A stretch of DNA of 64,000 nucleotides from Myxococcales bacterium (GTDB lineage Bacteria; Myxococcota_A; Polyangia; Nannocystales; Nannocystaceae): the NCBI GenBank assembly GCA_020633315.1, contig JACKDV010000017.1:1-64000 (forward strand), given 5' to 3'. The notes under the pieces are model-generated. The model searched no databases and was not told where the DNA came from. It was given only the letters and a program-made list of their open reading frames with translations. The translations under genes were made by a program, and so were the position numbers. Shown piece after piece: positions 35,298 to 43,939 of the stretch (position 1 is the first letter of the stretch; every line of letters begins with the position of its first letter).

Positions 35298-35870
35298 ATG
35301 AGCAAGAGCAAGCTACGCAGCGCCTTCATCGTCACGGGGGTCATCGCATGGGTCGGTGGGCTCGGGACCGCCATGATCGCATCCTCGTGCGACGCAGAGC
35401 CGTGCGCCGTGGATCCCTACGATCCCGCGTGCGACCCCGACCCCGGCTTTCCCGGCCGGGCACAGCAGCCGACGGGGTGCGATCACATGGCCCGGCCGTC
35501 GGTGTACGTGCTGCCGGTGGTGGAGCACGACGACTACCTGCTGCCCGCGCCCGTGGACATGGTGTGGTTCCAGCACGAGGGCGAGACCTACGAGGCTCGC
35601 TGCATCGCAACCGACGAGGGCTGCACGGGCCCGTGGGTGGCGGGCTACGAGCTGGAGGGGCCGATCACGGTGTCGACCGAGTACTGCGAGACCGTGGTGA
35701 GCCAGTCGGTGAAGGTCGGGCGCACGGAGGACGGCTGCCACGTCGCCACCGAGTACGTGATCCTGCCCGTGAGCACCCAGGGCTGCGAGGCGACCAAGCC
35801 CGAGCCCAGCGGAGGGTCGCTCCCGCCGACCGCCGGCCCGTGGGCGCTGACGCTCTCGCCCGCGGAGTGA
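35298..35870 (+). CDS. Small lipoprotein of unknown function
   Basis: 190 residues from ATG 35298. Signal VIAWVGGLGTAMIASSC; mature part rich in paired Cys (EPCAVDPYDPAC, ARCIATDEGC, EYCETVV, DGCHVATEY, QGCEATKP). It contains VYVLPVVEHDDYLLPAPVDMVW, suggesting a beta sandwich. Not recognised. A strong hairpin follows the stop. Confidence 0.62.
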   Translation: MSKSKLRSAFIVTGVIAWVGGLGTAMIASSCDAEPCAVDPYDPACDPDPGFPGRAQQPTGCDHMARPSVYVLPVVEHDDYLLPAPVDMVWFQHEGETYEARCIATDEGCTGPWVAGYELEGPITVSTEYCETVVSQSVKVGRTEDGCHVATEYVILPVSTQGCEATKPEPSGGSLPPTAGPWALTLSPAE

Positions 35871-35891
35871 TCGCGAGGGTCCCGAGGGTCC

Positions 35892-35917
35892 CACCGGGGC
35901 GCTGTGCCGCCCCGGTG
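35892..35917. terminator. Hairpin between convergent genes
   Basis: A perfect 10-bp stem (CACCGGGGCG / CGCCCCGGTG) with the six-base loop ctgtgc, lying between the stops of the lipoprotein and PPOX genes. There is no T-run, but position and symmetry favour a bidirectional transcription stop. Confidence 0.6.
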
Positions 35918-35925
35918 CGCTCCGA

Positions 35926-36558
35926 TCAGTAGAGCTCGTCCCGGTACATGCGCTCGAGCGCCGCCTGGAGCTCGGCCAGCGAGGTGCTCACCTGCGCCTG
36001 GTCCTTGATGATCTGGCCGAAGCTGGGGATCACCCCGGGGGCCACGTGGCGGCTGGAGTCCCACAGCTTGGCCCGCACGATCGCCTTGCCGCAGTGCAGG
36101 TAGGCCCGGGTCACGCGTACCACCAGGGCGGCGGTGGGCAGCTTGTCCTCCACCCGGCCCAGCTCCAGCCACTGGGGGTCCCGCACCAGCTCGGCCGTGC
36201 CGTGCACCCGCACCGTCTCGCGGATCCCCGGGATGAAGAAGATCAGCGCGACCTTCGGGTTGTCGACCACGTTGACGAAGGTCTCGATCTTGTTGTTGCC
36301 CGGGCGATCGGGGATGACCAGGGTGCGGTCGTCGTGGATGTGGACGAAGCCCGGGGCGTCCCCCCGCGGCGAGACGTTGGGCTGACCGTCGGCGGAGGCC
36401 GAGGCGATGCAGATGAAGGGCGAGTGCCTCACGAAGAGCTGGTGGTGCTCGTCGAGGTAGCTCCGGTTCATCACCATGGCGTTGGCCGAGGGCTCGCCGA
36501 AGTGCTCGCGCAGCGAGTCTTCGTCGCGCAGCTCGCTGCGGTGGTCGTCGTCGGCCAT
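35926..36558 (-). CDS. Pyridoxamine 5'-phosphate oxidase-family flavoprotein
   Basis: 210 residues. The split-barrel FMN-binding fold shows as FICIASASADGQPNVSPRGD, FVHIHDDRTLVIPDRPGN, NVVDNPKVALIFFIPG and VHGTAELV. The layout matches the MSMEG_1061-type PPOX group rather than biosynthetic PdxH. Likely an FMN- or F420-using reductase of small molecules; substrate unknown. The ending LQAALERMYRDELY is typical of the group. 131 nt downstream of a membrane protein gene on the same strand. Confidence 0.82.
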   Translation of the reverse strand: MADDDHRSELRDEDSLREHFGEPSANAMVMNRSYLDEHHQLFVRHSPFICIASASADGQPNVSPRGDAPGFVHIHDDRTLVIPDRPGNNKIETFVNVVDNPKVALIFFIPGIRETVRVHGTAELVRDPQWLELGRVEDKLPTAALVVRVTRAYLHCGKAIVRAKLWDSSRHVAPGVIPSFGQIIKDQAQVSTSLAELQAALERMYRDELY

Positions 36559-36689
36559 GCCCGTCGGGGCTCGCTCACCGGCCTGGCGCCGGCAGCGGCT
36601 TCGATCAGGATGGAGCGCGAAGCCGCATGACGCAATCGATCGGGGCGCCCGAGGCCGTTCGCACGCCCTCCTGGACGGAGATGACCCGA

Positions 36690-37271
36690 TCAGGCCACCG
36701 GCCGCGTAAGGCGTCTCCCTACGGCCCCTACCGCGACCGAGGCCGCGAGGTACAGGGGCAGCAGCCACGGGGCCACGCCCCACAGCTCGTCGGACTCGGG
36801 CAGGTAGCGGAACACCCCGAGCTGCACCAGCCCCCACTCGCTGAAGGTGGCTCCCACCGCGACCGCGATGCCGATCACCAGGCCGATCACGCTGCGATCG
36901 AGCACGAGGAACATCAGCAGCGCGCCGAGGCTCACCAGCGTCTCGAGGCTGCCGCCCTCGCGCCAGGGGTAGAAGCTGGTCGTGAGGTACAGCCCCAGCA
37001 CCAGCAGCGGCGAGGCGAGCACGAGGGCGTCGCTCGCTCGGGTGGCCGTGCGCGCGCCCAGCTTGCCCTGGAACAGCGCGAGCGAGGCCATGAAGGTGGA
37101 GACCAGCAGCACGAACCACAGCGGGCTGTTGCCCAGCCAGATGGGGCCGAAGTCGGTGAGGTACTCGGTGACCCCGCGCGCCACGTGGAAGTGATCGCCC
37201 ACGGGGGCGATGGTGGCTCCGCACAGCCACACGAACGCGAAGCACCGCAGCGAGCGTCGACTCGAGGACAT
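36690..37271 (-). CDS. Integral membrane protein of unknown function
   Basis: 193 residues with five or six spans (CFAFVWLCGATIA, PLWFVLLVSTFMASLALF, LVLASPLLVLGLYL, LVSLGALLMFLVL, VIGLVIGIAVAVGA, LPLYLAASVAVGAVG). Conserved-looking polar residues sit near the membrane in VGDHFHVARGVTEY and FGPIWLGNSP, which could bind a metal or haem. I do not recognise the family. Divergent from the CBS gene. Confidence 0.65.
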   Translation of the reverse strand: MSSSRRSLRCFAFVWLCGATIAPVGDHFHVARGVTEYLTDFGPIWLGNSPLWFVLLVSTFMASLALFQGKLGARTATRASDALVLASPLLVLGLYLTTSFYPWREGGSLETLVSLGALLMFLVLDRSVIGLVIGIAVAVGATFSEWGLVQLGVFRYLPESDELWGVAPWLLPLYLAASVAVGAVGRRLTRPVA

Positions 37272-37376
37272 CGCCCCCGAGGGTATCGTGCCTACCACCT
37301 CGACGGGGCTTCGCAAGGGGGCGCGCGCCCGGTCGCGCAGGTTGCGGACCCGGCCTCGCGTGTCAGGCCGGGGGCG

Positions 37377-37916
37377 ATGGAACGCACGATCATGACCATT
37401 GGAGAGCTCATGACCCCCGAGCCCTGTGCCGTGGACGAGGGTCTCACCCTGGCCGATGCCGCCGATCGCATGACGGCCAACAACGTCCGCCACCTCCTCG
37501 TGCTGCGAGGCAATCGCCTGGTGGGCACCGTCGACCTCGGCGACGTCGTCTTCGCGTCGGAGGCCCGGGGCGACCACGCGCCGGTGTCGATCGCCACGCG
37601 GCGGGCCCACACCTGCCGCCCCGAGGATCCGATCTCCGAGGTGGTCCGCCAGATGGAGGGCAGCCACCGGCGGAGCGCCGTCGTGGTCTCGGGCAACCAC
37701 GTGGTGGGCATCTTCACCGTCACCGACGCCCTCCGGGCGCTGCGCCAGCTCAGCGCCGGCGAGCCGGTCCGGCCCGAGGTGGTGCCCACCCACGCGCCCG
37801 AGCTGCCGGCCGAGCGTGAGCAGGTGCTGCCCAGCGTCCGCGTCAAGCGACTGCTGCGGGAGCACCGTGCCGCGCCGAGCCCCAACGACGGCAAGCTCTT
37901 CGGCGCGACCTTCTGA
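37377..37916 (+). CDS. Protein with paired CBS domains
   Basis: 179 residues; ATG 37377, with ATG 37392 (MTIGELMTPE) also possible. Two CBS motifs form one Bateman module: IGELMTPEPCAVDEGLTLADAA...NNVRHLLVLRGNRLVGTVDLGDV and HTCRPEDPISEVVRQMEGSHRRSAVVV...VVGIFTVTDALRAL (quoted in parts). Such stand-alone modules sense adenosine nucleotides or SAM. The ~45-residue tail is Pro/Arg-rich and unstructured. Confidence 0.85.
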   Translation: MERTIMTIGELMTPEPCAVDEGLTLADAADRMTANNVRHLLVLRGNRLVGTVDLGDVVFASEARGDHAPVSIATRRAHTCRPEDPISEVVRQMEGSHRRSAVVVSGNHVVGIFTVTDALRALRQLSAGEPVRPEVVPTHAPELPAEREQVLPSVRVKRLLREHRAAPSPNDGKLFGATF

Positions 37917-37928
37917 TCCGGGGCTCGC

Positions 37929-39389
37929 TCAGCGCCGCACGGCCACGCCGATCCCGGCCAGGCACATCTCGTCGAGGGTGCCCTCGCCCAGGACCACGTC
38001 CTGCGGCGCGTCGAGGTCGAGCTCGCGCAGCGCCTCGACCACGGCCGGGTTGTCCATGGTGTTGTCGTAGGTGCAGCGCACCCGCACCACGTCGCCGGGC
38101 TCGACCCGGAACACGTCCTCGATCGCCTCGTCGTACTCGTACAGGCGCTGCCAGCCGTAGTCCCAGCGGGGAGTCTGCACCAGGCAGTGCTCCTCGCCGT
38201 CGCGCAGGATGCTGGTCTTTTGGTCCACGCCGATCTTGTGCATGTGGTGGCCCACGGCCCACAGCCGCAGCTCGGCGTCGCCGAAGTCGGGCACGGCCCA
38301 CTCGAGCACCTCCTGGTGGCCCGTGGCGCCGGCCGGGATCCTGAACTCGCCGGTGGTGCTGGTGCCGTCGCCGGGCGCCCCCACCAGGCCGAACTCCGAG
38401 ACCCACTCGGGGGCGTCGGTGCTCCAGCGCAGGGCCAGGCCCGTGGCGTCGTCCACCTCGGGGCCGGTCACCGCCGCGTGGTAGTGCACGTTGAACACCA
38501 GGCGCGAGCCGGCCGGCAGGCGGATGCCCACGTCGGTGGGGGTCTCGATGGGCATGGCGCCGGGCAGCCACGCCCCCACGAGCTTGGCCCCGGCGACTCC
38601 CGGGCCGCTGCCGCAATCCTCCCGCACCCCCTGGGGCCAGCTCGCCGACCGGGCCGACTCGTCGATGAAGATGAGGATGTGGTGGAGCACCTTGGAGTTG
38701 CCCTGCACCACCTGCATGCCGTCGAGGTAGACCTCCTCGGTGTTGCCGGGGTCGAAGCTCAGGCAGTGGAACTGGTCGAGCACGCCGCCATCGGCGTCGA
38801 CGGTGACCGAGCCGCCCATCGTCATCACCACGCTGGGATCGCTCAGCTCGAGCGCCATGGGCTGGGGGAGCGGCGCGGCCAGGGCCGGGTCGCCCTCGGG
38901 CGCGCCGAGCTCGGCCCAGGCCGCGAAGCGCTCGATCTGCTCCTCGTCGAGGCGGGCGTCGTGCTCGAAGGCGTGGGGCGGCGTGCACTCGTCGGTCTCC
39001 ACCGCGTGCCAGGGCGGCATCTGGCGGTCGGCCGTGGCGTAGGCCATCACCACCGCCCACGGCGAGGTCTGCTCGTAGGTGGCCATGGGGAAGGCCAGGC
39101 CGCCCGCGCGGTGGCAGCCCTCGCAGTGCTCGGCCACCAGGGGGGCGATGTCCTCGTGCCAGTTGGGCCGGGCCCCGAGCGCGTCGCCGCTCGTGGTCTC
39201 GTCGCTCCCGCCCGAGCCGTCGCCCTCGCCCTCGGTGGCCTCGCCGGGGTCCGTGGCCGGGGGATCGTTCCCCGTGCACGCGGGGGCGGCCACCGACAGC
39301 GCGAGCAGCCACGCCATGCCGAGGCGCGGGCGATGGAGGGGGGCGGACGAGCTCGAGGAAGGCGAGGAGCGGCGCATCGTTGCGTTCAA
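37929..39389 (-). CDS. Copper type II (PHM/DBM-like) monooxygenase-type lipoprotein with N-terminal haem c
   Basis: 486 residues; the signal LLALSVAAPAC is preceded by a Ser-rich n-region, with ATG 39375 as a nearby alternative. After the linker, one haem site CEGCH and the distal MPPWH motif form a cytochrome c domain. Two PHM-like beta domains follow: KVLHHILIF (first copper His pair), FNVHYHA and GHHMHKIG (second copper site His-x-His), and a late Met. In this family a copper centre hydroxylates an organic substrate with an external reductant; here the fused haem could supply electrons. Related proteins are frequent in myxobacteria, with substrates unknown. Confidence 0.82.
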   Translation of the reverse strand: MNATMRRSSPSSSSSAPLHRPRLGMAWLLALSVAAPACTGNDPPATDPGEATEGEGDGSGGSDETTSGDALGARPNWHEDIAPLVAEHCEGCHRAGGLAFPMATYEQTSPWAVVMAYATADRQMPPWHAVETDECTPPHAFEHDARLDEEQIERFAAWAELGAPEGDPALAAPLPQPMALELSDPSVVMTMGGSVTVDADGGVLDQFHCLSFDPGNTEEVYLDGMQVVQGNSKVLHHILIFIDESARSASWPQGVREDCGSGPGVAGAKLVGAWLPGAMPIETPTDVGIRLPAGSRLVFNVHYHAAVTGPEVDDATGLALRWSTDAPEWVSEFGLVGAPGDGTSTTGEFRIPAGATGHQEVLEWAVPDFGDAELRLWAVGHHMHKIGVDQKTSILRDGEEHCLVQTPRWDYGWQRLYEYDEAIEDVFRVEPGDVVRVRCTYDNTMDNPAVVEALRELDLDAPQDVVLGEGTLDEMCLAGIGVAVRR

Positions 39390-39439
39390 TCTCCCACCCG
39401 GCCCCGGGGGCGACCATTGGACGAATTCCGTATATTGCA

Positions 39440-39466
39440 GGGCCCGCGGGCGCGATCGCGGGGCCC
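39440..39466. terminator. GC hairpin between two leftward genes
   Basis: GGGCCCGCG (39440-39448) pairs with CGCGGGGCCC (39457-39466) with one bulged base, in the 129-bp gap after the MYXO-CTERM gene at 39519-40559 and before the monooxygenase-like gene. It may end the upstream transcript; an AT-rich patch (gtatatt) just beyond could belong to the promoter of the next gene. Confidence 0.4.
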
Positions 39467-39518
39467 CGTACGTAGGATTGCGTACTTCCGGGATCGAGCC
39501 GGGCGAGGTGCCGCTCGG

Positions 39519-40559
39519 CTATGCGCGCGTGCGAAGGAGCGGGTCACGACGGCGTCGCAGCCCGAGCAGCACCACCAGCCCGAGCAGCGCCCCGGGCCCG
39601 CGCGGGCGGTCGGCGGCGCAGCCACAGCCATCACCGCCGCCGTCGTCGTCCATCTCCATCACCTCGCCCACCACCGCGATCGTCGTGGGGGTGTACGCCA
39701 CGTAGCTGCGCCCGTCGGGATCGGAGATCTCCACCCGCAGCTTGATCGTGGCCCCCGCCTCCGCCGGCGCCACGAAGTCGAGCTCCAGCGCGCCCGTCTC
39801 CACCGGCTCGTCCTCGAGGAAGGGCACCCAGGCGGGCTCGTGGATCCCCCCGGCGATCGTGCCCCACGAGGCGGTGATGGTGGAGCCCGCGGGTGCATCC
39901 ACGCACCCGCTCACCAGCAGCGACTCCCCGCGGTTGGCGATCAGGCCGTCGGCGCGCGGGAGGAACACGGTGGGACCGGTGGCGGCGGGATCGGCCGGGT
40001 CCTCGATGCGCACCGCTCCGAAGCGGGGTGACCACAGGTTGTTCTCGGGCTCCCAGGTATAGGCCGCGATCACCCAGGTGCCCGGGGCCACGCTGCTCGT
40101 GTCCCAGGTCACCCCCATCGCGGCCTGCGCCATGGTGATCGGCAGGCGCGGATCGTCGGGAGTGATCCGCAGCCAGGTGCTGGCCGGCCACTCGGCGCTC
40201 GACTCCAGCACGTCCTCGGGACCGAACTCCATGGTGACGTCGCCGTTGGCCTCGGCCCGGTCGAGGTCGGCCTGGGTGATCCACACCGGGAAGTGGTAGT
40301 CGAAGCGCACCCGCGAGTACGCGAAGAACTGCTGCGTGCGGCTGTCGGGCAGCTCGTCGGCGGTGAGCTCGGTGTCGTCGAAGGGCACTCCGTAGGCGAT
40401 GGCCATCGCCTCGCCGCGCGTGATGGTCTGGGTACAGGGCACGCCGTCGAACACGGCCGGCGTGCGCGGACGCAAGCCATTGGCCGCCTGGCTGGGCGCG
40501 GGCAGGAGCAGGGCCGGCGCCACCGCCAGCGCCATCGACAGCAGGGGGCGCCTGAGCAT
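39519..40559 (-). CDS. Secreted protein with MYXO-CTERM sorting signal
   Basis: 346 residues. Signal peptide with cleavage after APSQA. The mature part is beta-rich with WITQADLDRA, WLRITPDDPRLP, GTWVIAAYTWEPENNLWSPRF and a late Ig-like region (GALELDFVAPAEAGATIKLRVEI, quoted in part). The C-terminus has DGCGCAAD, then GALLGLVVLLGL and RRRRD, a textbook MYXO-CTERM tail for surface anchoring. Function unknown. Divergent from the cytochrome pair at 40671-42595. Confidence 0.76.
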   Translation of the reverse strand: MLRRPLLSMALAVAPALLLPAPSQAANGLRPRTPAVFDGVPCTQTITRGEAMAIAYGVPFDDTELTADELPDSRTQQFFAYSRVRFDYHFPVWITQADLDRAEANGDVTMEFGPEDVLESSAEWPASTWLRITPDDPRLPITMAQAAMGVTWDTSSVAPGTWVIAAYTWEPENNLWSPRFGAVRIEDPADPAATGPTVFLPRADGLIANRGESLLVSGCVDAPAGSTITASWGTIAGGIHEPAWVPFLEDEPVETGALELDFVAPAEAGATIKLRVEISDPDGRSYVAYTPTTIAVVGEVMEMDDDGGGDGCGCAADRPRGPGALLGLVVLLGLRRRRDPLLRTRA

Positions 40560-40670
40560 GGCCCACAGTATAGGCGCCCGGTGGGGACCCGTCCGCCCTG
40601 CGTGCGGGTCCTGCGACCCGGGGTCTCGTGCCTCTCGGGCCAGGGTGCGCTACCGTGGGGCTCGGCTCCG

Positions 40671-41138
40671 ATGGCGGCGCGCTCGCTCCAGCTCGTGATC
40701 TCAGGTCCGTCCGTCCTGGCGCTCGTCGCCTCGCTGATGCTCGCCGGTGGCTGCGAGCCCGACGACGACGATGACGACGGCGGCCCCTCGTGCGTGGAGC
40801 GGGACGCCGCGACCTGTGCTCCGCTCTACGAGCCCACCTGGGACCGCGTGTTCACCCAGACCATCCAGCCCTCGTGCGGCACCGCGGGCGCGGCCTGTCA
40901 TGCCAGCGCTCAGGCCTCGGGCGCGAGCGGGGGCTTCGTGGTCACCGACATGGCCGCCACCCACAGCGCCCTGCTCGACGGCGGCTTCGTGGTGCCCGGC
41001 GACGAGGCCTGCAGCGACCTGATGGTGCGCCTCGACACCGACGACACCTCCTACTTGATGCCGCCCGGCTCGCAGCCGATCGACGAGGGCGAGCGCTGCG
41101 CGGTGGCCCAGTGGATCGCCCAGGGGGCCTCGCCATGA
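40671..41138 (+). CDS. Small lipoprotein with an atypical haem c-like site
   Basis: 155 residues. Signal ASLMLAGGC then an acidic Asp run. FTQTIQPSCGTAGAACHASA carries C-x6-CH instead of CxxCH; this widened site recurs in cytochrome-like domains of planctomycetes and myxobacteria. A possible distal Met is in YLMPPGS. The end ERCAVAQWIAQG is the usual last helix of a cytochrome c fold. Whether haem is attached is uncertain. Its stop overlaps the start of the five-haem gene (ATGA), so it is likely its electron partner or subunit. Confidence 0.74.
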   Translation: MAARSLQLVISGPSVLALVASLMLAGGCEPDDDDDDGGPSCVERDAATCAPLYEPTWDRVFTQTIQPSCGTAGAACHASAQASGASGGFVVTDMAATHSALLDGGFVVPGDEACSDLMVRLDTDDTSYLMPPGSQPIDEGERCAVAQWIAQGASP

Positions 41139-42595
41139 TCCGGCCGCGCGCACTCGCGCTGGGACTGGGGCTCCTCGCGGCGTCGGCCTGCCGAGACCCC
41201 GAGCCCTCGGGGCTCGATCCCGACGATCGCATCCTCGACCCGGCGACCTGCCAGGAGTGCCACCCCGATCACTACCGCCAGTGGCTGGGCAGCATGCACG
41301 CCTACGCGGGCGAGGATCCCGTGTTCCTCGCCATGAACGAGCGGGGTCAGCGGGAGACCAACGGCGAGCTCGGGGACTTCTGCGTCAAGTGCCACGCCCC
41401 CATGGCGCTGGAGCTGGGCCTGACCACCGACGGCCTCAACCTGGCCGAGGTGCCCCAGCACCTGCGCGGCGTGACCTGCTACTTCTGCCACACCGCCGAG
41501 TCCGTGGAGGGCACCCACAACAACCCCCTGGCGCTCAGCGGCACCCGCACCATGCTCGGGGCCATCTCCGATCCGGTGGCCAACGACGCCCACCCCTCGG
41601 CCTACTCGGCCCTGCTCGATTCCTCCACCATGGAGTCGGCGCAGATGTGCGGCTCGTGCCACGACGTGGTCACCCCGGCCGACGTCCACCTCGAGCGCAC
41701 CTATGCCGAGTGGCAGGAGAGCTTCTTCTCCGACATCGATCCGCTCTCGGGCGGGCCCGCGGTCTACGGCCTGCGCTGCGGGAGCTGCCACATGGGTCCG
41801 CCCGTCGACGGCCCCATCGCCGACGCGCCCGGGGTGCGAGCCGATCGCCGCTTCCACTCCCACGGCATGGTGGGCGTGGACATGGCGCTGCACGACTGGC
41901 CCGACGCCGAGCTCGGCCCGCAGCTGCGCGCCGAGCAGCTCGAGCGCATCGAGTTCCAGCGCAAGTCGGCGCTGTGCGCCACGATCTGCGTCAGCCCGGC
42001 CGACGCGGGCGGCTCCAACGTGGACATCTACCTGCACAACGAGTTCGCCGCCCATGCCTGGCCCAGCGGCGCCGCCCAGGACCGCCGGGCCTGGCTCGAG
42101 CTGCGCGCCTTCGTGGGCGACGACGCGGTCTACGAGGCGGGCGTGATCGAGGACGGCACCCCCGTGGCCTCCGTCGCCGACGACTCGCTGTGGCAGCTAC
42201 GCGACTTCATCTACGGCGAGGGCGGCGAGACGGCCCACATGTTCTGGGACGTGCGCAGCGTGGAGGGCCAGCTGCTGCCCGCCTCCGAGATCCTCAGCCC
42301 CATGGGCGACGCCTCCACCTGGAGGGTGCGTCGCTACCTGGTGCCCGACGACGGCATGGATCGCGTGACCACCCGTCTGCGCCTGCGCCCCATGGGCCTG
42401 GACACCCTCGACGACCTCATCGCCACCGGCGACCTGGCCCCGGGCTGGCGCGACCAGATGCAGACCTTCGACGTCGCGCCCACCGTGCTCGAGTGGAGCG
42501 AGGCCGAGGCCGAGGCGTTCGACGGCTACGGCACCTGCGTGAGCAGCAGCAATGTCTGCGGCGCCCCGCTCATCGGCGCGGCCCCGCCGGGGTGA
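41135..42595 (+). CDS. Five-haem cytochrome c554-like lipoprotein
   Basis: 486 residues. Signal LGLGLLAASAC. Five haem sites: CQECH, CVKCH, CYFCH, CGSCH and CGSCH, plus YAEWQESFF and FAAHAWPSGA in the places expected for the c554/multihaem family. It is a paralogue of the protein at 5625-7466, sharing site order and the EW motif, but is anchored by a lipid rather than by a MYXO-CTERM tail. Overlaps the atypical cytochrome gene by 4 nt. Likely part of an envelope electron-transfer pair. Confidence 0.86.
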   Translation: MIRPRALALGLGLLAASACRDPEPSGLDPDDRILDPATCQECHPDHYRQWLGSMHAYAGEDPVFLAMNERGQRETNGELGDFCVKCHAPMALELGLTTDGLNLAEVPQHLRGVTCYFCHTAESVEGTHNNPLALSGTRTMLGAISDPVANDAHPSAYSALLDSSTMESAQMCGSCHDVVTPADVHLERTYAEWQESFFSDIDPLSGGPAVYGLRCGSCHMGPPVDGPIADAPGVRADRRFHSHGMVGVDMALHDWPDAELGPQLRAEQLERIEFQRKSALCATICVSPADAGGSNVDIYLHNEFAAHAWPSGAAQDRRAWLELRAFVGDDAVYEAGVIEDGTPVASVADDSLWQLRDFIYGEGGETAHMFWDVRSVEGQLLPASEILSPMGDASTWRVRRYLVPDDGMDRVTTRLRLRPMGLDTLDDLIATGDLAPGWRDQMQTFDVAPTVLEWSEAEAEAFDGYGTCVSSSNVCGAPLIGAAPPG

Positions 42596-42659
42596 GCGGA
42601 GGGATCTTGGTTCCCGAGCCTACGCGGTCCCCCGCTCATTGGCGGAGCGAGCGGGCGAT

Positions 42660-43103
42660 TCACGTGGACCAGGGGCGCCCTCGCGGTCCGTGCCGATGCC
42701 AGTGCGGGAGCTCCCAGCAGCCACTGGCGATGCGGATGAACGGGTCGGAGTAGATGTCATTCTCACCGTCGTTGGCGTGAACCCGCCACTCTAGGGTCGA
42801 GTTGGTGGGGATGGCGAGAGGAGGGGTGAGGTCTTCGCCCCAAGAGCTACCGTCTCGGACCTGGAAGGTGTACGTCCAGCCCGAGGACGAGGTGCTGGAG
42901 ATGTCGAGGTCGTGGGACGCCAACGGCGAATATGATTCCATGTCGTAGACTTGGTCGGTGTCGCCGAGGGTGGCGTTGGTCTGCTGGCCCATGTCGCAGT
43001 CGGCCTCCGTGTAGAAGATGCCCAGACCCTTGATGGTCATCGAGGTGCCGCTGATGGTGCACTCGACGAACAAGTCGCGATCCTGGATGTAGTAGTCGGT
43101 CAT
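42660..43103 (-). CDS. Single-copy 'DRD' domain protein (unrecognised family)
   Basis: 147 residues, no signal or membrane span. It begins MTDYYIQDRDLFVEC and has ISSTSSSGWTYTFQ, LEWRVHAN and NDIYSDPFIRI, the same motifs in the same order as in the two neighbouring genes. I know no named family with this signature and call it DRD after its first motif. Predicted mostly beta. The last ~20 residues (GCWELPHW... rich in His/Arg/Pro) fall outside the shared domain. Its ATG overlaps the preceding stop (ATGA at 43100-43103), so it is the last gene of the kinase-DRD cluster. Confidence 0.68.
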   Translation of the reverse strand: MTDYYIQDRDLFVECTISGTSMTIKGLGIFYTEADCDMGQQTNATLGDTDQVYDMESYSPLASHDLDISSTSSSGWTYTFQVRDGSSWGEDLTPPLAIPTNSTLEWRVHANDGENDIYSDPFIRIASGCWELPHWHRHGPRGRPWST

Positions 43104-43930
43104 CTCGGTCCCGCTTCCTTGGTGGTCGTGCTGGTGAGCTTGATGTCGAAGGGATCCGAGTAGAGATTCTCGTCACCCCGGTTGGCATGGACTCGCCATT
43201 GCACCGTGGCGCCGGTGAAGTCGACGACCAGGGCTCGCTCGTCCTTGCCCCAATTCGAGGGAGCCCTTCCCCGGTGGCATTTGGGAAGATAGTTGCGCTG
43301 GAAGGCAAAGGACCAACCGGGGGTCGAGGTGGTGGAGATGTGGACGACCGGAGGAGGCATGCGCACCTTCGCAACCTCGTTGAAGATCTCGGCGTCCTTG
43401 CGCAGCCCGAGCTGGTCGAAGGTCCTGCCGTGGGACCGCTCCTGGATGGGGCCCAGGGCATGCACGATCACGGCGCGGTGTTCCTCGTCCACGAGACACT
43501 CCACATCGAGGTCTCGGTCTTCGATGTAGCACTGCTCGACGAAGGGGGGGGGAGCCGGAGCATGAGCCTCGGCGGGCTCCAACCGGAGCTCGAAGGTAGC
43601 CGAGCGGCATTGCGCCCCCCCCCTGGACGCGCGGGCCCGCCACCGGGCGTGCGGAGCAACGCCCTCGATGGAGACGGGCGAGGGCACGAAGGGGCTCCAT
43701 GGGCGGTCGCGATCTCGAAACTGAATGGAGTACGACCATCCTGTGGTGGATCTGGTGGAGATGCGGATCACGGGCGAGGCGCTTCGCGTGTGGAGGATGA
43801 CCTCGTCGTCCTCCGCGAGCGTTGGCCCCTGCGCTCCGAGGACAATGCTCAGAGGCATGAGTGCGTCGTTGCCCGCTGCGAGAGTGCACACGAGCTCGAT
43901 GTCACGTTCGTCGATGGTGTACGTGGCCAT
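43100..43930 (-). CDS. Tandem two-copy 'DRD' domain protein (unrecognised family)
   Basis: 276 residues from ATG 43930 (MATYTIDERDIELVC), which aligns with its neighbours; a GTG at 43939 is possible. Copy 1 covers ~1-125 with ISTRSTTGWSYSIQ and a degenerate WRARASRGG ending. Copy 2 starts at CYIEDRDLDVEC (~134) and has ISTTSTPGWSFAFQ, VQWRVHANRGDENLYSDPFDI, quoted in part. The copies are joined by an Ala/Pro linker. Copy 1 has lost the YSxPF motif, so the copies have diverged in role. No signal peptide. Confidence 0.7.
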   Translation of the reverse strand: MATYTIDERDIELVCTLAAGNDALMPLSIVLGAQGPTLAEDDEVILHTRSASPVIRISTRSTTGWSYSIQFRDRDRPWSPFVPSPVSIEGVAPHARWRARASRGGAQCRSATFELRLEPAEAHAPAPPPFVEQCYIEDRDLDVECLVDEEHRAVIVHALGPIQERSHGRTFDQLGLRKDAEIFNEVAKVRMPPPVVHISTTSTPGWSFAFQRNYLPKCHRGRAPSNWGKDERALVVDFTGATVQWRVHANRGDENLYSDPFDIKLTSTTTKEAGPR

Positions 43931-43939
43931 GGTGGTCAC

